In this document: positions 38,519 to 45,643 of the stretch, piece after piece
Position numbering within the stretch: the first letter of the stretch is position 1
Layout: each line of letters begins with the position of its first letter
From: CAVQBJ01 sp963710725
Lineage (GTDB): Bacteria; Actinomycetota; Thermoleophilia; Solirubrobacterales; Solirubrobacteraceae
DNA length: 64,000 nucleotides
Direction of reading: 5' to 3'
NCBI GenBank assembly: GCA_963710725.1
Contig: CAVQBJ010000003.1
Span: 120,131-184,130, forward strand
Notes under the pieces: generated by a model
Told to the model about the DNA's origin: nothing
Seen by the model: the letters and a program-made list of their open reading frames with translations, nothing else
Databases searched by the model: none
Translations under genes and position numbers: made by a program

Positions 38519-39094
38519 ATGGGCCTCTTCGACGCCGTCACCGGCCGCCACAAGGTCAAGGGACCGGCTCCGGACCGCCTGTTCGCGATCACCACGGCGG
38601 CCGTGACGCTGGAGGCCAGCTACGAGATCGCCCAGGCCGGCGCGGCGGCGATCGTCTTCCAGCCGCTCGCGACGAGCGACTTCGAGTCGACGCTGCGCGA
38701 CATGGAGGAGGTCGTGCGGGCCACGGCGGCCGACAGCGGCACGCAGGTGAGCACGCAGGACGACAGCTACGGCTACCGCTGGATGGTCCTGCGCGCGCCC
38801 TCGATCGAGGACCTCGCAGTCGGCATCAACGCCGTCTCGAGCTCGATCGAGACGGCCGGGTACGGCGAGCGGCTGCTGTGCGCGGTGTTCGCGTTCGCCG
38901 ACGCCAAGCAGCAGGCGATCTACTTCATCTACAACTACAAGCGCGGCAGCTGGTACCCGTTCGTACCCGTGAGCGGCGAGCAGACGAAGCGCTCGACCGA
39001 GCACGAGCTGCAGCTGAAGGCGCAGCTCGGCGGCGAGCTGCCGCTCGAGCCCGAGCTCGAGCGCTGGTTCCCGCTCTGGGGGATCCCGATCTAG
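38519..39094 (+). CDS. pspAB: PspAB-like PspA-associated protein
   Basis: A 191-residue soluble protein starting M-G-L-F-D-A-V-T-G-R. It fits the PspAB family, whose genes sit next to htpX and near pspA in actinobacteria; I recognise it by sequence feel and by this context. It is 31 bases downstream of htpX and faces pspAA-pspA, with a strong hairpin (39106-39134) in the 51-base gap. Its biochemical role in the membrane stress response is not established. Confidence 0.82.
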   Translation: MGLFDAVTGRHKVKGPAPDRLFAITTAAVTLEASYEIAQAGAAAIVFQPLATSDFESTLRDMEEVVRATAADSGTQVSTQDDSYGYRWMVLRAPSIEDLAVGINAVSSSIETAGYGERLLCAVFAFADAKQQAIYFIYNYKRGSWYPFVPVSGEQTKRSTEHELQLKAQLGGELPLEPELERWFPLWGIPI

Positions 39095-39105
39095 GGATCC
39101 AGCGG

Positions 39106-39134
39106 CGGCGGGGCCCGTCCTGTCGGCCCCGCCG
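39106..39134. terminator. bidirectional hairpin between pspAB and pspAA
   Basis: CGGCGGGGCC (39106-39115), a 9-base loop and GGCCCCGCCG (39125-39134) form a perfect 10-bp stem in the convergent gap. No T-run follows on either strand; it can still act as a pause or Rho-assisted terminator for both operons. Confidence 0.6.
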
Positions 39135-39145
39135 GAGTCGACCGC

Positions 39146-39424
39146 TCAGTCGGGGATCAGCCCGTGGTCGGAGAACTCGGCCCGCGCCTCGGCGAGCGTG
39201 ACGTCGGCGGGCGGGAGCATGAGGTCCGAGCCACGCAGGTCGTCGTCGGCGAGCGGCGTGCCCTCCTCGCGCAGCACCTTCAGCAACGCGTCGTAGTTCG
39301 CCCGGAAGCCCTCTTCGTCGCCGGCCTCGAGCGCCGCCTCGGTGCTCACGTCCAGCTCGCGCAGCCGGTCGATGGCGCCGTCCTCGAGCTCGTACTGCCC
39401 CTCGTTGAACACCCGAACGATCAT
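39146..39424 (-). CDS. pspAA: PspAA-like PspA-associated protein
   Basis: A 92-residue acidic protein beginning M-I-V-R-V-F-N-E-G-Q-Y-E-L, matching the small PspAA family that travels with pspA in actinobacteria. The ATG overlaps the pspA stop by one base (TGATG), so its translation follows PspA. It probably modulates PspA assembly at the membrane; this is known only from gene association. Confidence 0.85.
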   Translation of the reverse strand: MIVRVFNEGQYELEDGAIDRLRELDVSTEAALEAGDEEGFRANYDALLKVLREEGTPLADDDLRGSDLMLPPADVTLAEARAEFSDHGLIPD

Positions 39425-40263
39425 CAGCTCGCTCCACCCTCGGCCGGGGGCTGCTCCGGCGCCGGCTCCGGCTTGGCGGCCTCATCGAGCGCCTCGATCG
39501 TCTTGTCCAGCGACGCGTCGGGCGTGGCCGCCTCGAGCGCCGGCGCCGCAGTGCCGCTGCCCACCTCGGCCTTCATGCGCGACAGCTCGTCGTCGACGGC
39601 CGCGCCGACGCCGATCTGCTGCAGCTGGCGGTCGATGTCGTCCTGCCCGGGACCGAGCGCGGTGAGATCGTCGAACGTGCCCGCCGCCTCGAGCTCCTGC
39701 ACGGCGCCGGCCCGCGCCTTCATCTGGTCGGTCTTGTCGACCGCGCGCTGCATGGCCAGGCCGACGTCAGCCATCTGCTCGCCGACACCGGTCGCCGCCT
39801 CGGAGATGCGCACCTGGGCCTCGGCCGCGGAGTACTGGGCCTTGATCACTTCCTTCTTCGTGCGGAAGGCCTCGATCTTCGCCCGCAGCTTCTGCTCGGA
39901 GTCGGTGAGGTTCTGCTGCTGATCCTCGAGCTCCTTGACCTGCTGATCGAGGCCCTGCAGCTCGTTCTGCGCGAGCTGCTTGCGCTCGAGCGCGGTGCGC
40001 GCGAGATCCTCCTGACCGGCGGCGAGCGCCTGACGGGCCTGGGTGTCGAGCTTGACGACGCTCTGCTGGAGCGTGGCCTCCTGCATCTGCAGACGCTTCT
40101 TGGCCGTGACGACGTCCGCGATTCCCTTCTTGACGTTCTGGAGCTGCTCGAGCTGCTTCTGGTAGCTGTAGTCGAGCGTCTCGCCGGGGTCCTCTGCCCT
40201 GTCGAGGAGCTTCGAGACCTTCGCCTTCACAACGGTGGACATGCGCCCGGTCAAGCCGGCCAT
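39424..40263 (-). CDS. pspA: phage-shock protein A / IM30 family
   Basis: A 279-residue ESCRT-III-like coiled-coil protein that stabilises damaged membrane. Long Gln/Glu/Lys-rich helices fill residues 25-215, with the typical D-R-A-E-D-P start region. The C-terminal 45 residues are Pro/Ala/Glu-rich and likely disordered. GGAGGA lies 4 bases before the ATG, one of the best ribosome sites in the window, fitting a protein made in large amount under stress. A GC-rich inverted repeat lies upstream (40313-40336). No ClgR-type regulator is next to it. Confidence 0.95.
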   Translation of the reverse strand: MAGLTGRMSTVVKAKVSKLLDRAEDPGETLDYSYQKQLEQLQNVKKGIADVVTAKKRLQMQEATLQQSVVKLDTQARQALAAGQEDLARTALERKQLAQNELQGLDQQVKELEDQQQNLTDSEQKLRAKIEAFRTKKEVIKAQYSAAEAQVRISEAATGVGEQMADVGLAMQRAVDKTDQMKARAGAVQELEAAGTFDDLTALGPGQDDIDRQLQQIGVGAAVDDELSRMKAEVGSGTAAPALEAATPDASLDKTIEALDEAAKPEPAPEQPPAEGGAS

Positions 40264-40312
40264 CGGTTCCTCCTACAGAGCGGTTACGGGAACTGGCTCA
40301 AGCGTAGCCGAC

Positions 40313-40336
40313 GCGCGCGCATTCGCGTGCGCGCGC
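40313..40336. repeat. inverted repeat upstream of pspA
   Basis: GCGCGCGCA (40313-40321), loop TTCGCG and TGCGCGCGC (40328-40336) form a perfect 9-bp inverted repeat between the NlpC/P60 stop (40358) and the pspA start (40263). It is either the terminator of the former or an operator for pspA; TACGCT (minus strand, 40302-40307), a likely pspA -10 box, is just beyond it. Confidence 0.45.
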
Positions 40337-40357
40337 CACCACCGCGCCCCCGACGCC

Positions 40358-41188
40358 CTACAGGCCGGCGTAGTGGCGGACCGTGAAGTACGTATTCGCG
40401 AGGCGCAGGGGACGCCAGCGCGGTCCCTGCAGCCCCGACGGATCGTCCGCGCTGGAGGTGTCGAGCCGCAGCCCCGCCACCACCATGTAGGCGTGGCCGC
40501 CGTTCGCGAAGATCGAGATCCAGCGGCCGCGACCGGCCGAGCCCCAGGACTCGAACTGCGTGGAGTCGAGCGGGGTGCTCAGCAGCAGGCCGCCGTGCAG
40601 CGCGTAGGAGACGGTGCCCGAGCAGTCATATCCGCCCGGCGAGACGAACGAGGCGTGGCCGCCGCCCCACAGGTAGGGCAGCCCGATGATCGCGTTCGCG
40701 CTCCAGATCAGGTCCTGCACGGCGGGCGGAGCGGAGGCCGGCGCCGCCGCGAGGCCATTCACGATCTTCGCCTGCGTCCCGGCGACGATCATGCGGGGCA
40801 CCGTCGTGAGGGCCGAGGAGGAGAACACGCTGCCCCCCGTCGAGGTGGCGCTCGTGCCCGCGGAGGCCGGGGTCGACCAGGGGCAGGGCACGGTGCCCGC
40901 CGCCGCGGTCGTGGCGCCCGGGGCGAGGCAGCTGACCTCGGTGGGCGGCGCGTCGACGCTCGGCGTCGAGGCCGTGCGCACGATCGGGCCCATGTATTGG
41001 ACCGCCGGCGTCGTGGGGACGGTCTCCGGGGCGGTCGCGCCGACCGTGGTCGGGGACGGCGTCGTGGTCGGCGCCGTGGCGCCGCCGGTGGCGGTGGCGG
41101 CATGACCCGTCTGCGCGCTCGCCGGCGCGGCGCACGCACCGCAGGCGAGGAACGTCGCGCCCAGCACTCTGATCGCTCCAGTCCGCAC
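40358..41188 (-). CDS. secreted NlpC/P60-type peptidoglycan hydrolase
   Basis: A 276-residue exported protein: signal peptide (1-25), a long Thr/Ala/Pro-rich linker (30-120) likely spanning the wall, then an NlpC/P60-like cysteine peptidase domain. Catalytic C189 is in G-G-Y-D-C-S-G-T and H232 in N-G-G-H-A-Y-M-V-V. The start is GTG with AAGAGG 5 bases upstream. The leader is a c-di-AMP riboswitch, so the protein should be controlled by that second messenger, as are other actinobacterial wall hydrolases. Confidence 0.92.
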   Translation of the reverse strand: MRTGAIRVLGATFLACGACAAPASAQTGHAATATGGATAPTTTPSPTTVGATAPETVPTTPAVQYMGPIVRTASTPSVDAPPTEVSCLAPGATTAAAGTVPCPWSTPASAGTSATSTGGSVFSSSALTTVPRMIVAGTQAKIVNGLAAAPASAPPAVQDLIWSANAIIGLPYLWGGGHASFVSPGGYDCSGTVSYALHGGLLLSTPLDSTQFESWGSAGRGRWISIFANGGHAYMVVAGLRLDTSSADDPSGLQGPRWRPLRLANTYFTVRHYAGL

Positions 41189-41189
41189 A

Positions 41190-41331
41190 GCAACCTCTTT
41201 CGTCTGCCTGCGGGGTTAGCTGACGGGCTAGCGCTGAAAGAGCCTGCGCTTCCCACGGCATCTCCGTGGGATTCGCCCCAACAACTCGGGTCCCCCGTTC
41301 CTCGGTGTCTGACCGAGGATTCGGCGTTCGG
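41190..41331 (-). promoter_or_regulatory. c-di-AMP riboswitch (ydaO-yuaA class)
   Basis: Reading the minus strand, the leader has the conserved blocks of this riboswitch in order: CGCCGAATCC, GGGGGACCCGAGTT, GGGGCGAATCCCACGG, GCTCTTTCAGC and CCCGTCAGCTAACC followed by GCAGGC. It ends just before the ribosome site of the NlpC/P60 gene. A promoter CTGCAA-N17-TACGGT (-10 at 41338-41343) would start the transcript at its 5' edge. In this class c-di-AMP binding usually lowers expression of the wall hydrolase. Confidence 0.92.
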
Positions 41332-41505
41332 GGCGAAACCGTACCAAAGTGCAACGACGGTTGCAGCGCACGGCGGCCTCCGTGCGTGCACTCGGCCGGG
41401 CAGCTCGCCGCGGTGACGGCGGCGATCCCGGGAGCGCTCATTACACTGCTGTCCACGTCGCCGGCGCTCTCGGCCGGACGTTCCTCACTCCCCTGGAGCC
41501 GCCGC

Positions 41506-41784
41506 ATGAGCCAAGCCGAAGATCCCGATCGCCTCGAGCGCGGTCGCGCGCACGAGGTCACCGTCGAGGACGTGCGCCAGCTGATGGGCGCCTCGACGCC
41601 GCACTTCGCCCTGCAGTTGCGCAACCGGATCGCCGGCCTCATCGCCGGCCTGCCGGCCGACCACCCCGCGCGGATCGAGGGCGAGCGCGAGATCGCCCGC
41701 CTGCAGCGTCTCGGCTACGACGGCGAGACCCGCGGCGCCGGCGGCGAGCACGGCGAGCGCGCGCTGCCGTCGCTCGGCGACTGA
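41506..41784 (+). CDS. conserved hypothetical protein, 92 aa
   Basis: A small soluble protein starting M-S-Q-A-E-D-P-D, with a central helix F-A-L-Q-L-R-N-R-I-A-G-L-I and a Gly/Glu-rich end. I recognise no family. The ATG at 41506 has TGGAG about 7 bases upstream; the longer frame from 41266 crosses the riboswitch region and is rejected. TACACT (41443-41448) could be a -10 box. It is divergent from the NlpC/P60 gene. Confidence 0.7.
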   Translation: MSQAEDPDRLERGRAHEVTVEDVRQLMGASTPHFALQLRNRIAGLIAGLPADHPARIEGEREIARLQRLGYDGETRGAGGEHGERALPSLGD

Positions 41785-41808
41785 CGTCGCGCCTCTCGCG
41801 GTCGGCGC

Positions 41809-42390
41809 CTACCGAGGACGCCGGCCGACCCCGGTGGCGTGCTCGAGCCGAGCGTCGCGCAGGCGCAGGCGCAGCACGCGGACGACGATGAAGAACACGG
41901 CCACGTCGGCGACGAGCGTCGCGAACGTGATCACGTGCGTGACCGGCGTGAAGGCCGAGACGCCGAGCACGACGAGCGTGTGGAACACGACGACCGGCAG
42001 CAGCGCGAGCAGGAGCGTGTGCGAGCGGAAGCCGCTGAGGTGCTCGCGCAGTGAGAACTCGATCGTCCCCAGGCCGACGGCGGCGACTCCGAGCAGCAGC
42101 GGCGTGCGTCCGCCCGTCGTCGGACCGCGACCGAGGCCGACGACGAGCGCGATCGCCCCGGCGAGGATGAGGATCTCGGCGAGCGGCAGCGGATGCCACG
42201 GCGGCCTCGGCCGCTGCAGCGGCGGCGCCGCGGCCGGACGGCCGCGTCGACCCCGCGCCTCCTCCACGCCTTCGCGCCACGCCTGATCATTCGCCGGCGC
42301 CCGCGCGGCCGGTGGCGGCGCCGCCCTCGCGCTGCCGCGACCGCGGCGGCGCTTGCGCGGGCGCGCTCGGCTGGGCCGGCCCGGCGCCAC
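41809..42390 (-). CDS. hypothetical membrane protein
   Basis: A 193-residue protein. The first 65 residues are an Arg/Pro/Ala-rich cytoplasmic tail. Four hydrophobic segments follow (about 70-86, 95-108, 122-142 and 146-168), with a basic end. No family is recognised. It converges with the 92-residue gene at 41506 (24-base gap) and is divergent from xseA. The GTG start at 42390 is uncertain, because the basic tail is low in complexity and a later start is possible. Confidence 0.65.
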   Translation of the reverse strand: MAPGRPSRARPRKRRRGRGSARAAPPPAARAPANDQAWREGVEEARGRRGRPAAAPPLQRPRPPWHPLPLAEILILAGAIALVVGLGRGPTTGGRTPLLLGVAAVGLGTIEFSLREHLSGFRSHTLLLALLPVVVFHTLVVLGVSAFTPVTHVITFATLVADVAVFFIVVRVLRLRLRDARLEHATGVGRRPR

Positions 42391-42542
42391 CGCCGTCGTC
42401 CTAGGCGCCCGTCCGCGACGAACGGATCGCGGGGAGCATGGTGGTCGCAGCGGTCACGCGTCTGGTTCTCCGGCCGCGAGTATAGGGGCGGCTCGCCGGC
42501 CCCTACGCGAAAGGGCCGCAGCGCTCGCTAGCCTCAGCATTC

Positions 42543-43922
42543 GTGAGCGCTCATTCACACCGAGGGGCAGTGACCGGGATCCCCGGCAGTTCCCTGCCGG
42601 GGCCGTGGCCGGTCGGCGAGTACGCCCAGGCGCTGCGCCAGCGGCTGCGCGCCTTCGCCCGCGTGCAGGTCGTCGGTGAGCTCGTCAACCTGCGCGTCGC
42701 CCGGGCGCGCGTCTACTTCGAGCTGCGCGACGCTGAGGGGGCGCTGCCGTGCTCGGCGTGGCGCGAGGAGTGGGAACGCGCCCTCGCGCGCACCGGGCCG
42801 CTCAGCGACGGCATGCAGATCGTCGTGGCCGGCGGCTGCGACTACTACGCCGGCAGCGCGACCTCTTCCCCGGGCTTCTCCTTCGCCGTCACCGACGTGC
42901 GCATCGCCGGCGAGGGCGACCTGCTGGCCCGCATCGAGCGCCTGCGGCGCACGCTCGCCGCGGAGGGCCTGCTCGAGCCCCAGAAGCGGCTGGCGCGCCC
43001 GCTGCTGCCGCGGGCGATCGGCGTCGTGACGGCCGAGACCGGCAAGGCGCGCGACGACATCCGGGCCGGCCTCGCGCGCCGCGGCTGGCAGGGCCGCATC
43101 GTGTGGGCCTTCGCCGCGGTGCAGGACCGCCACGCGGCGCCGGCGATCACGCGCGCCCTCGGGGACCTGGCCGCACTCGGGGACGTCGACGTCGTGATCG
43201 TGGCGCGGGGCGGCGGATCGCTCGTCGACCTGCTGTGCTTCTGCGACGAGACACTGTGCCGGACGGTCGCCCTACTGCCGGTTCCGGTGATCGCCTCGGT
43301 CGGGCATCACACCGACCACACCGTGCTCGACGACGTGGCGGCGGTGACCTGCTCGACGCCCACCCACGCGGCCGAGGCGGCCGTGCCGCTGCACTGCGGG
43401 CAGGCGCGCACCACGCTCCTCCGTGAGTCCGAGCGCCTCGCCGACCACGCACGGCGCGCCGTGCTCGTGCGCGCCCGTGTGCTGCATCGCCAGGCGCGTG
43501 CGCCGGCCGAGCATCTCACCCGCGAGCGCCGCCGCCTCGACCAGTCGCTGAGAGAGCTGCGGGCGAGCGCCCGGAGGCGGATCACGTCCGAGCGGACCGT
43601 CGGCGCCCGGCGGCTGCTCGTGCTCGGCCGCAAGGCGGAGCACGCCGACCGCGACCGCCGCCGCGCGCGCGACCGCCAGCCGGCGGTCGCCGCGGAGCTG
43701 CGTCGCGCCGGCGAGCTGCAGACGCGCCGCCGCAGCCTCGATCATCTCGCGCTCGCGCTCTCGGGGCACGACCCGCGGCGCAACCAGGAGCGTGGCTACG
43801 CGCTCGTCGAGGACATCCAGGGCGATCTCGTCACCAGCGCCGAGGCGGCCCGCGCGGCCGAGCGAGTGCGGATCGCCTTCGCCGACGGCAGCGTCGGCGC
43901 GACGATCGACGAGCCGCGATGA
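42543..43922 (+). CDS. xseA: exodeoxyribonuclease VII, large subunit
   Basis: A 459-residue nuclease subunit that degrades single-stranded DNA into oligonucleotides. The N-terminal OB fold (V-V-G-E-L-V-N-L-R-V) and catalytic domain (V-I-V-A-R-G-G-G-S, S-V-G-H-H-T-D-H-T, D-V-A-A-V-T-C-S-T-P-T) are present, followed by a long basic coiled coil. S-V-G-H-H replaces the more usual S-V-G-H-E; the E-to-H change within this loop is worth noting. The start is GTG. It overlaps xseB by 4 bases. Confidence 0.94.
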   Translation: MSAHSHRGAVTGIPGSSLPGPWPVGEYAQALRQRLRAFARVQVVGELVNLRVARARVYFELRDAEGALPCSAWREEWERALARTGPLSDGMQIVVAGGCDYYAGSATSSPGFSFAVTDVRIAGEGDLLARIERLRRTLAAEGLLEPQKRLARPLLPRAIGVVTAETGKARDDIRAGLARRGWQGRIVWAFAAVQDRHAAPAITRALGDLAALGDVDVVIVARGGGSLVDLLCFCDETLCRTVALLPVPVIASVGHHTDHTVLDDVAAVTCSTPTHAAEAAVPLHCGQARTTLLRESERLADHARRAVLVRARVLHRQARAPAEHLTRERRRLDQSLRELRASARRRITSERTVGARRLLVLGRKAEHADRDRRRARDRQPAVAAELRRAGELQTRRRSLDHLALALSGHDPRRNQERGYALVEDIQGDLVTSAEAARAAERVRIAFADGSVGATIDEPR

Positions 43923-44197
43923 GCGACGAGCCCGCGCCCGCCGTGCCCGACACGCTCACCTACGAGGCGGCGAGCGCCCGCATCGAGGAGATCATCCGCC
44001 GTCTCGACTCCGGCGACGCCGGTCTGCGCGAGACGCTCGATCTCGTCCGCGAGGGTCGCACCCTCATCGAGTTCTGTGCCGGCGAGCTCGACGCCGTCGG
44101 GAGTGGCCTGCAGGAGCTGCGCCTCGACGAGCTCGTCGCGCGGCTCCAGGGCGAGGCGGCGGCGCTCGACACCGCGAGCGACGAGCCGGCGTCGTGA
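43919..44197 (+). CDS. xseB: exodeoxyribonuclease VII, small subunit
   Basis: A 92-residue helical protein with the family core Y-E-A-A-S-A-R-I-E-E-I-I-R-R-L-D and the L-D-L-V-R-E-G region. Several copies coat the XseA coiled coil. Its ATG overlaps the xseA stop (ATGA), and its stop overlaps the next gene's GTG (GTGA). Confidence 0.94.
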   Translation: MSDEPAPAVPDTLTYEAASARIEEIIRRLDSGDAGLRETLDLVREGRTLIEFCAGELDAVGSGLQELRLDELVARLQGEAAALDTASDEPAS

Positions 44198-45270
44198 GCG
44201 ACGCCGCTCCCGTCGCGGCGGCGAGCCTGTGGTCGCTCGTGGCCGAGCTGCCGGTGCGCGTGGAGCGCTACGAGCTCGAGGCGCTCAGCGAGTCGGTCTC
44301 GAGCGACTTCGAGCGCGAGTCGACCGTCATTCACCTGCACGGCGGCGGCGAGGACGGCGTCGGGGAGGACGTCACCTACGACGCCGTCGACCACGAGATC
44401 CTCCGGGACGCCGGGCCGGTGCTCCCGCTCGCCGGCAGCTGGACGCTCGGGCGCTTCAGCGAGCACGTCGGCGGGCTCGACACCTTCCCGGTCGCCCCGC
44501 AGCGCGAGGTGTCGCGGCGCTACCGCCGCTGGGCCTACGAGTCGGCGGCGCTCGACCTCGCCCTGCGCCAGCAGGGCCTCAGCCTCCACGCCCACTTCGG
44601 ATTGACGCCGCGCCCGGTGACGTTCGTCGTCTCGCTCCGCCTCGGCGAGCCGCCGAGCATGGAGCCGGTGCTGCGGCGCCTGGCCGGGCACCCGGGCCTG
44701 CGCTTCAAGCTGGACGCCACGAGCTCGTGGGACGCCGAGCTGATCGAGGCGCTCGTGGTGACGGGTGCCGTCGACTCGATCGACCTGAAGGGCCACTACG
44801 TCGGCTCGATCGTCGATCAGGGCGCCGACGCCGACCTCTACCGGCGCGTGGCCGCGGCGTTCCCGCAGGCGTGGATCGAGGATCCCCTGCTCACCGAGGA
44901 GACCGACGCCGTCCTCGGCGCCGACCGTGCCCGCTTCGCCTGGGACGCCCCGATCCACTCGGTGGCCGACATCGAGGCGCTCCCCTATCCGCCGGGCATG
45001 GTCAACATCAAGCCGTCGCGGCTCGGCGGGCTGCGCTCGCTGCTCGACGCCTACGACTACTGTCGCCGCCGCGGGATCGGCATGTACGGCGGCGGCCAGT
45101 TCGAGATCGGACCCGGGCGCGGACAGAACCAGTACCTCGCGTCGCTGTGGCATCCGGACGGACCGAACGACGTCGCGCCGAGCGGATACAACCTGCCCGA
45201 TCCGCCGCCCGGCCTGCCGGACAGCCCACTGCCGGTCGCGGCGGCGGCGAGCGGGTTTCGCTGGGGGTGA
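44194..45270 (+). CDS. enolase-superfamily (mandelate racemase/MLE-like) protein
   Basis: A 358-residue TIM-barrel enzyme. Recognisable superfamily stations are F-K-L-D-A (strand 2 region), S-I-D-L-K, W-I-E-D-P-L (metal-binding Glu) and V-N-I-K-P-S-R-L-G-G-L (catalytic Lys/Asp region), then Y-G-G-G-Q-F-E. It begins with a GTG that overlaps xseB (GTGA), so it is the third gene of the exonuclease operon, an unexpected partner. The reaction is unknown; O-succinylbenzoate synthase or a dipeptide epimerase would be relatives, but the N-terminal capping domain looks unusual. Confidence 0.8.
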   Translation: MSDAAPVAAASLWSLVAELPVRVERYELEALSESVSSDFERESTVIHLHGGGEDGVGEDVTYDAVDHEILRDAGPVLPLAGSWTLGRFSEHVGGLDTFPVAPQREVSRRYRRWAYESAALDLALRQQGLSLHAHFGLTPRPVTFVVSLRLGEPPSMEPVLRRLAGHPGLRFKLDATSSWDAELIEALVVTGAVDSIDLKGHYVGSIVDQGADADLYRRVAAAFPQAWIEDPLLTEETDAVLGADRARFAWDAPIHSVADIEALPYPPGMVNIKPSRLGGLRSLLDAYDYCRRRGIGMYGGGQFEIGPGRGQNQYLASLWHPDGPNDVAPSGYNLPDPPPGLPDSPLPVAAAASGFRWG

Positions 45271-45319
45271 CGCGACGGCGACCGCCGGGGCCGGCGCGTC
45301 ACGTCGGTGACCCACGCGT

Positions 45320-45360
45320 CGCGCGAGTGTGTCGCGCTGCCGCGCGAGTGTGCCGCGCGC
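45320..45360 (+). repeat. two tandem copies of a 21-base GC-rich repeat
   Basis: GCGCGAGTGTGTCGCGCTGCC and GCGCGAGTGTGCCGCGCGCC are adjacent near-copies, just before the long hairpin at 45382-45434. The gap between the enolase-like gene (ends 45270) and the next start (45644) is 373 bases and holds this repeat, the hairpin, a weak GTTT-N13-GGGTAA promoter (45509-45531) and a GC-rich leader with no known riboswitch signature. Confidence 0.5.
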
Positions 45361-45381
45361 CGCGCGTAGCCAGCGCTCGCA

Positions 45382-45434
45382 GCGGGGTGTGTTCCCGGAT
45401 GCCCGCTATGCGGACGAAACCGAACACACCCCGC
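45382..45434. repeat. 13-bp perfect stem with 27-base loop
   Basis: GCGGGGTGTGTTC (45382-45394) and GAACACACCCCGC (45422-45434) are exact inverted repeats around a 27-base loop that contains a smaller CCGC/GCGG stem. Possible roles are terminator of the xseA operon, a large operator, or part of a structured RNA. No T-run follows. Confidence 0.6.
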
Positions 45435-45643
45435 GCCCGAGGGTCACGCGACGGTTGCAGATGCGCCCAGCGCGTCACGCTTCCGCGCAACTTTGCGCCC
45501 GAGGCCCGGTTTACGCGGGCATAGTGGGTAAGGTCCGATCCGCGGATCGCCCGGGTTCATGTGGGTCCGCCGGGCCTCCGGCACTGCCGGAGAGCGATGC
45601 CGCCCCGGCTCCCCAGGGTGCGGTCACAGGGAGATGTGGAATT

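Noticed and set aside
45509..45531. SigF-type promoter GTTT-N13-GGGTAA
   Set aside because: The spacer is 2-3 bases too short for this class; kept only as a weak note.
45530..45643. A second c-di-AMP riboswitch in front of the secreted peptidoglycan-binding protein
   Set aside because: Expected from gene type, but none of the conserved blocks seen at 41190-41331 is present.
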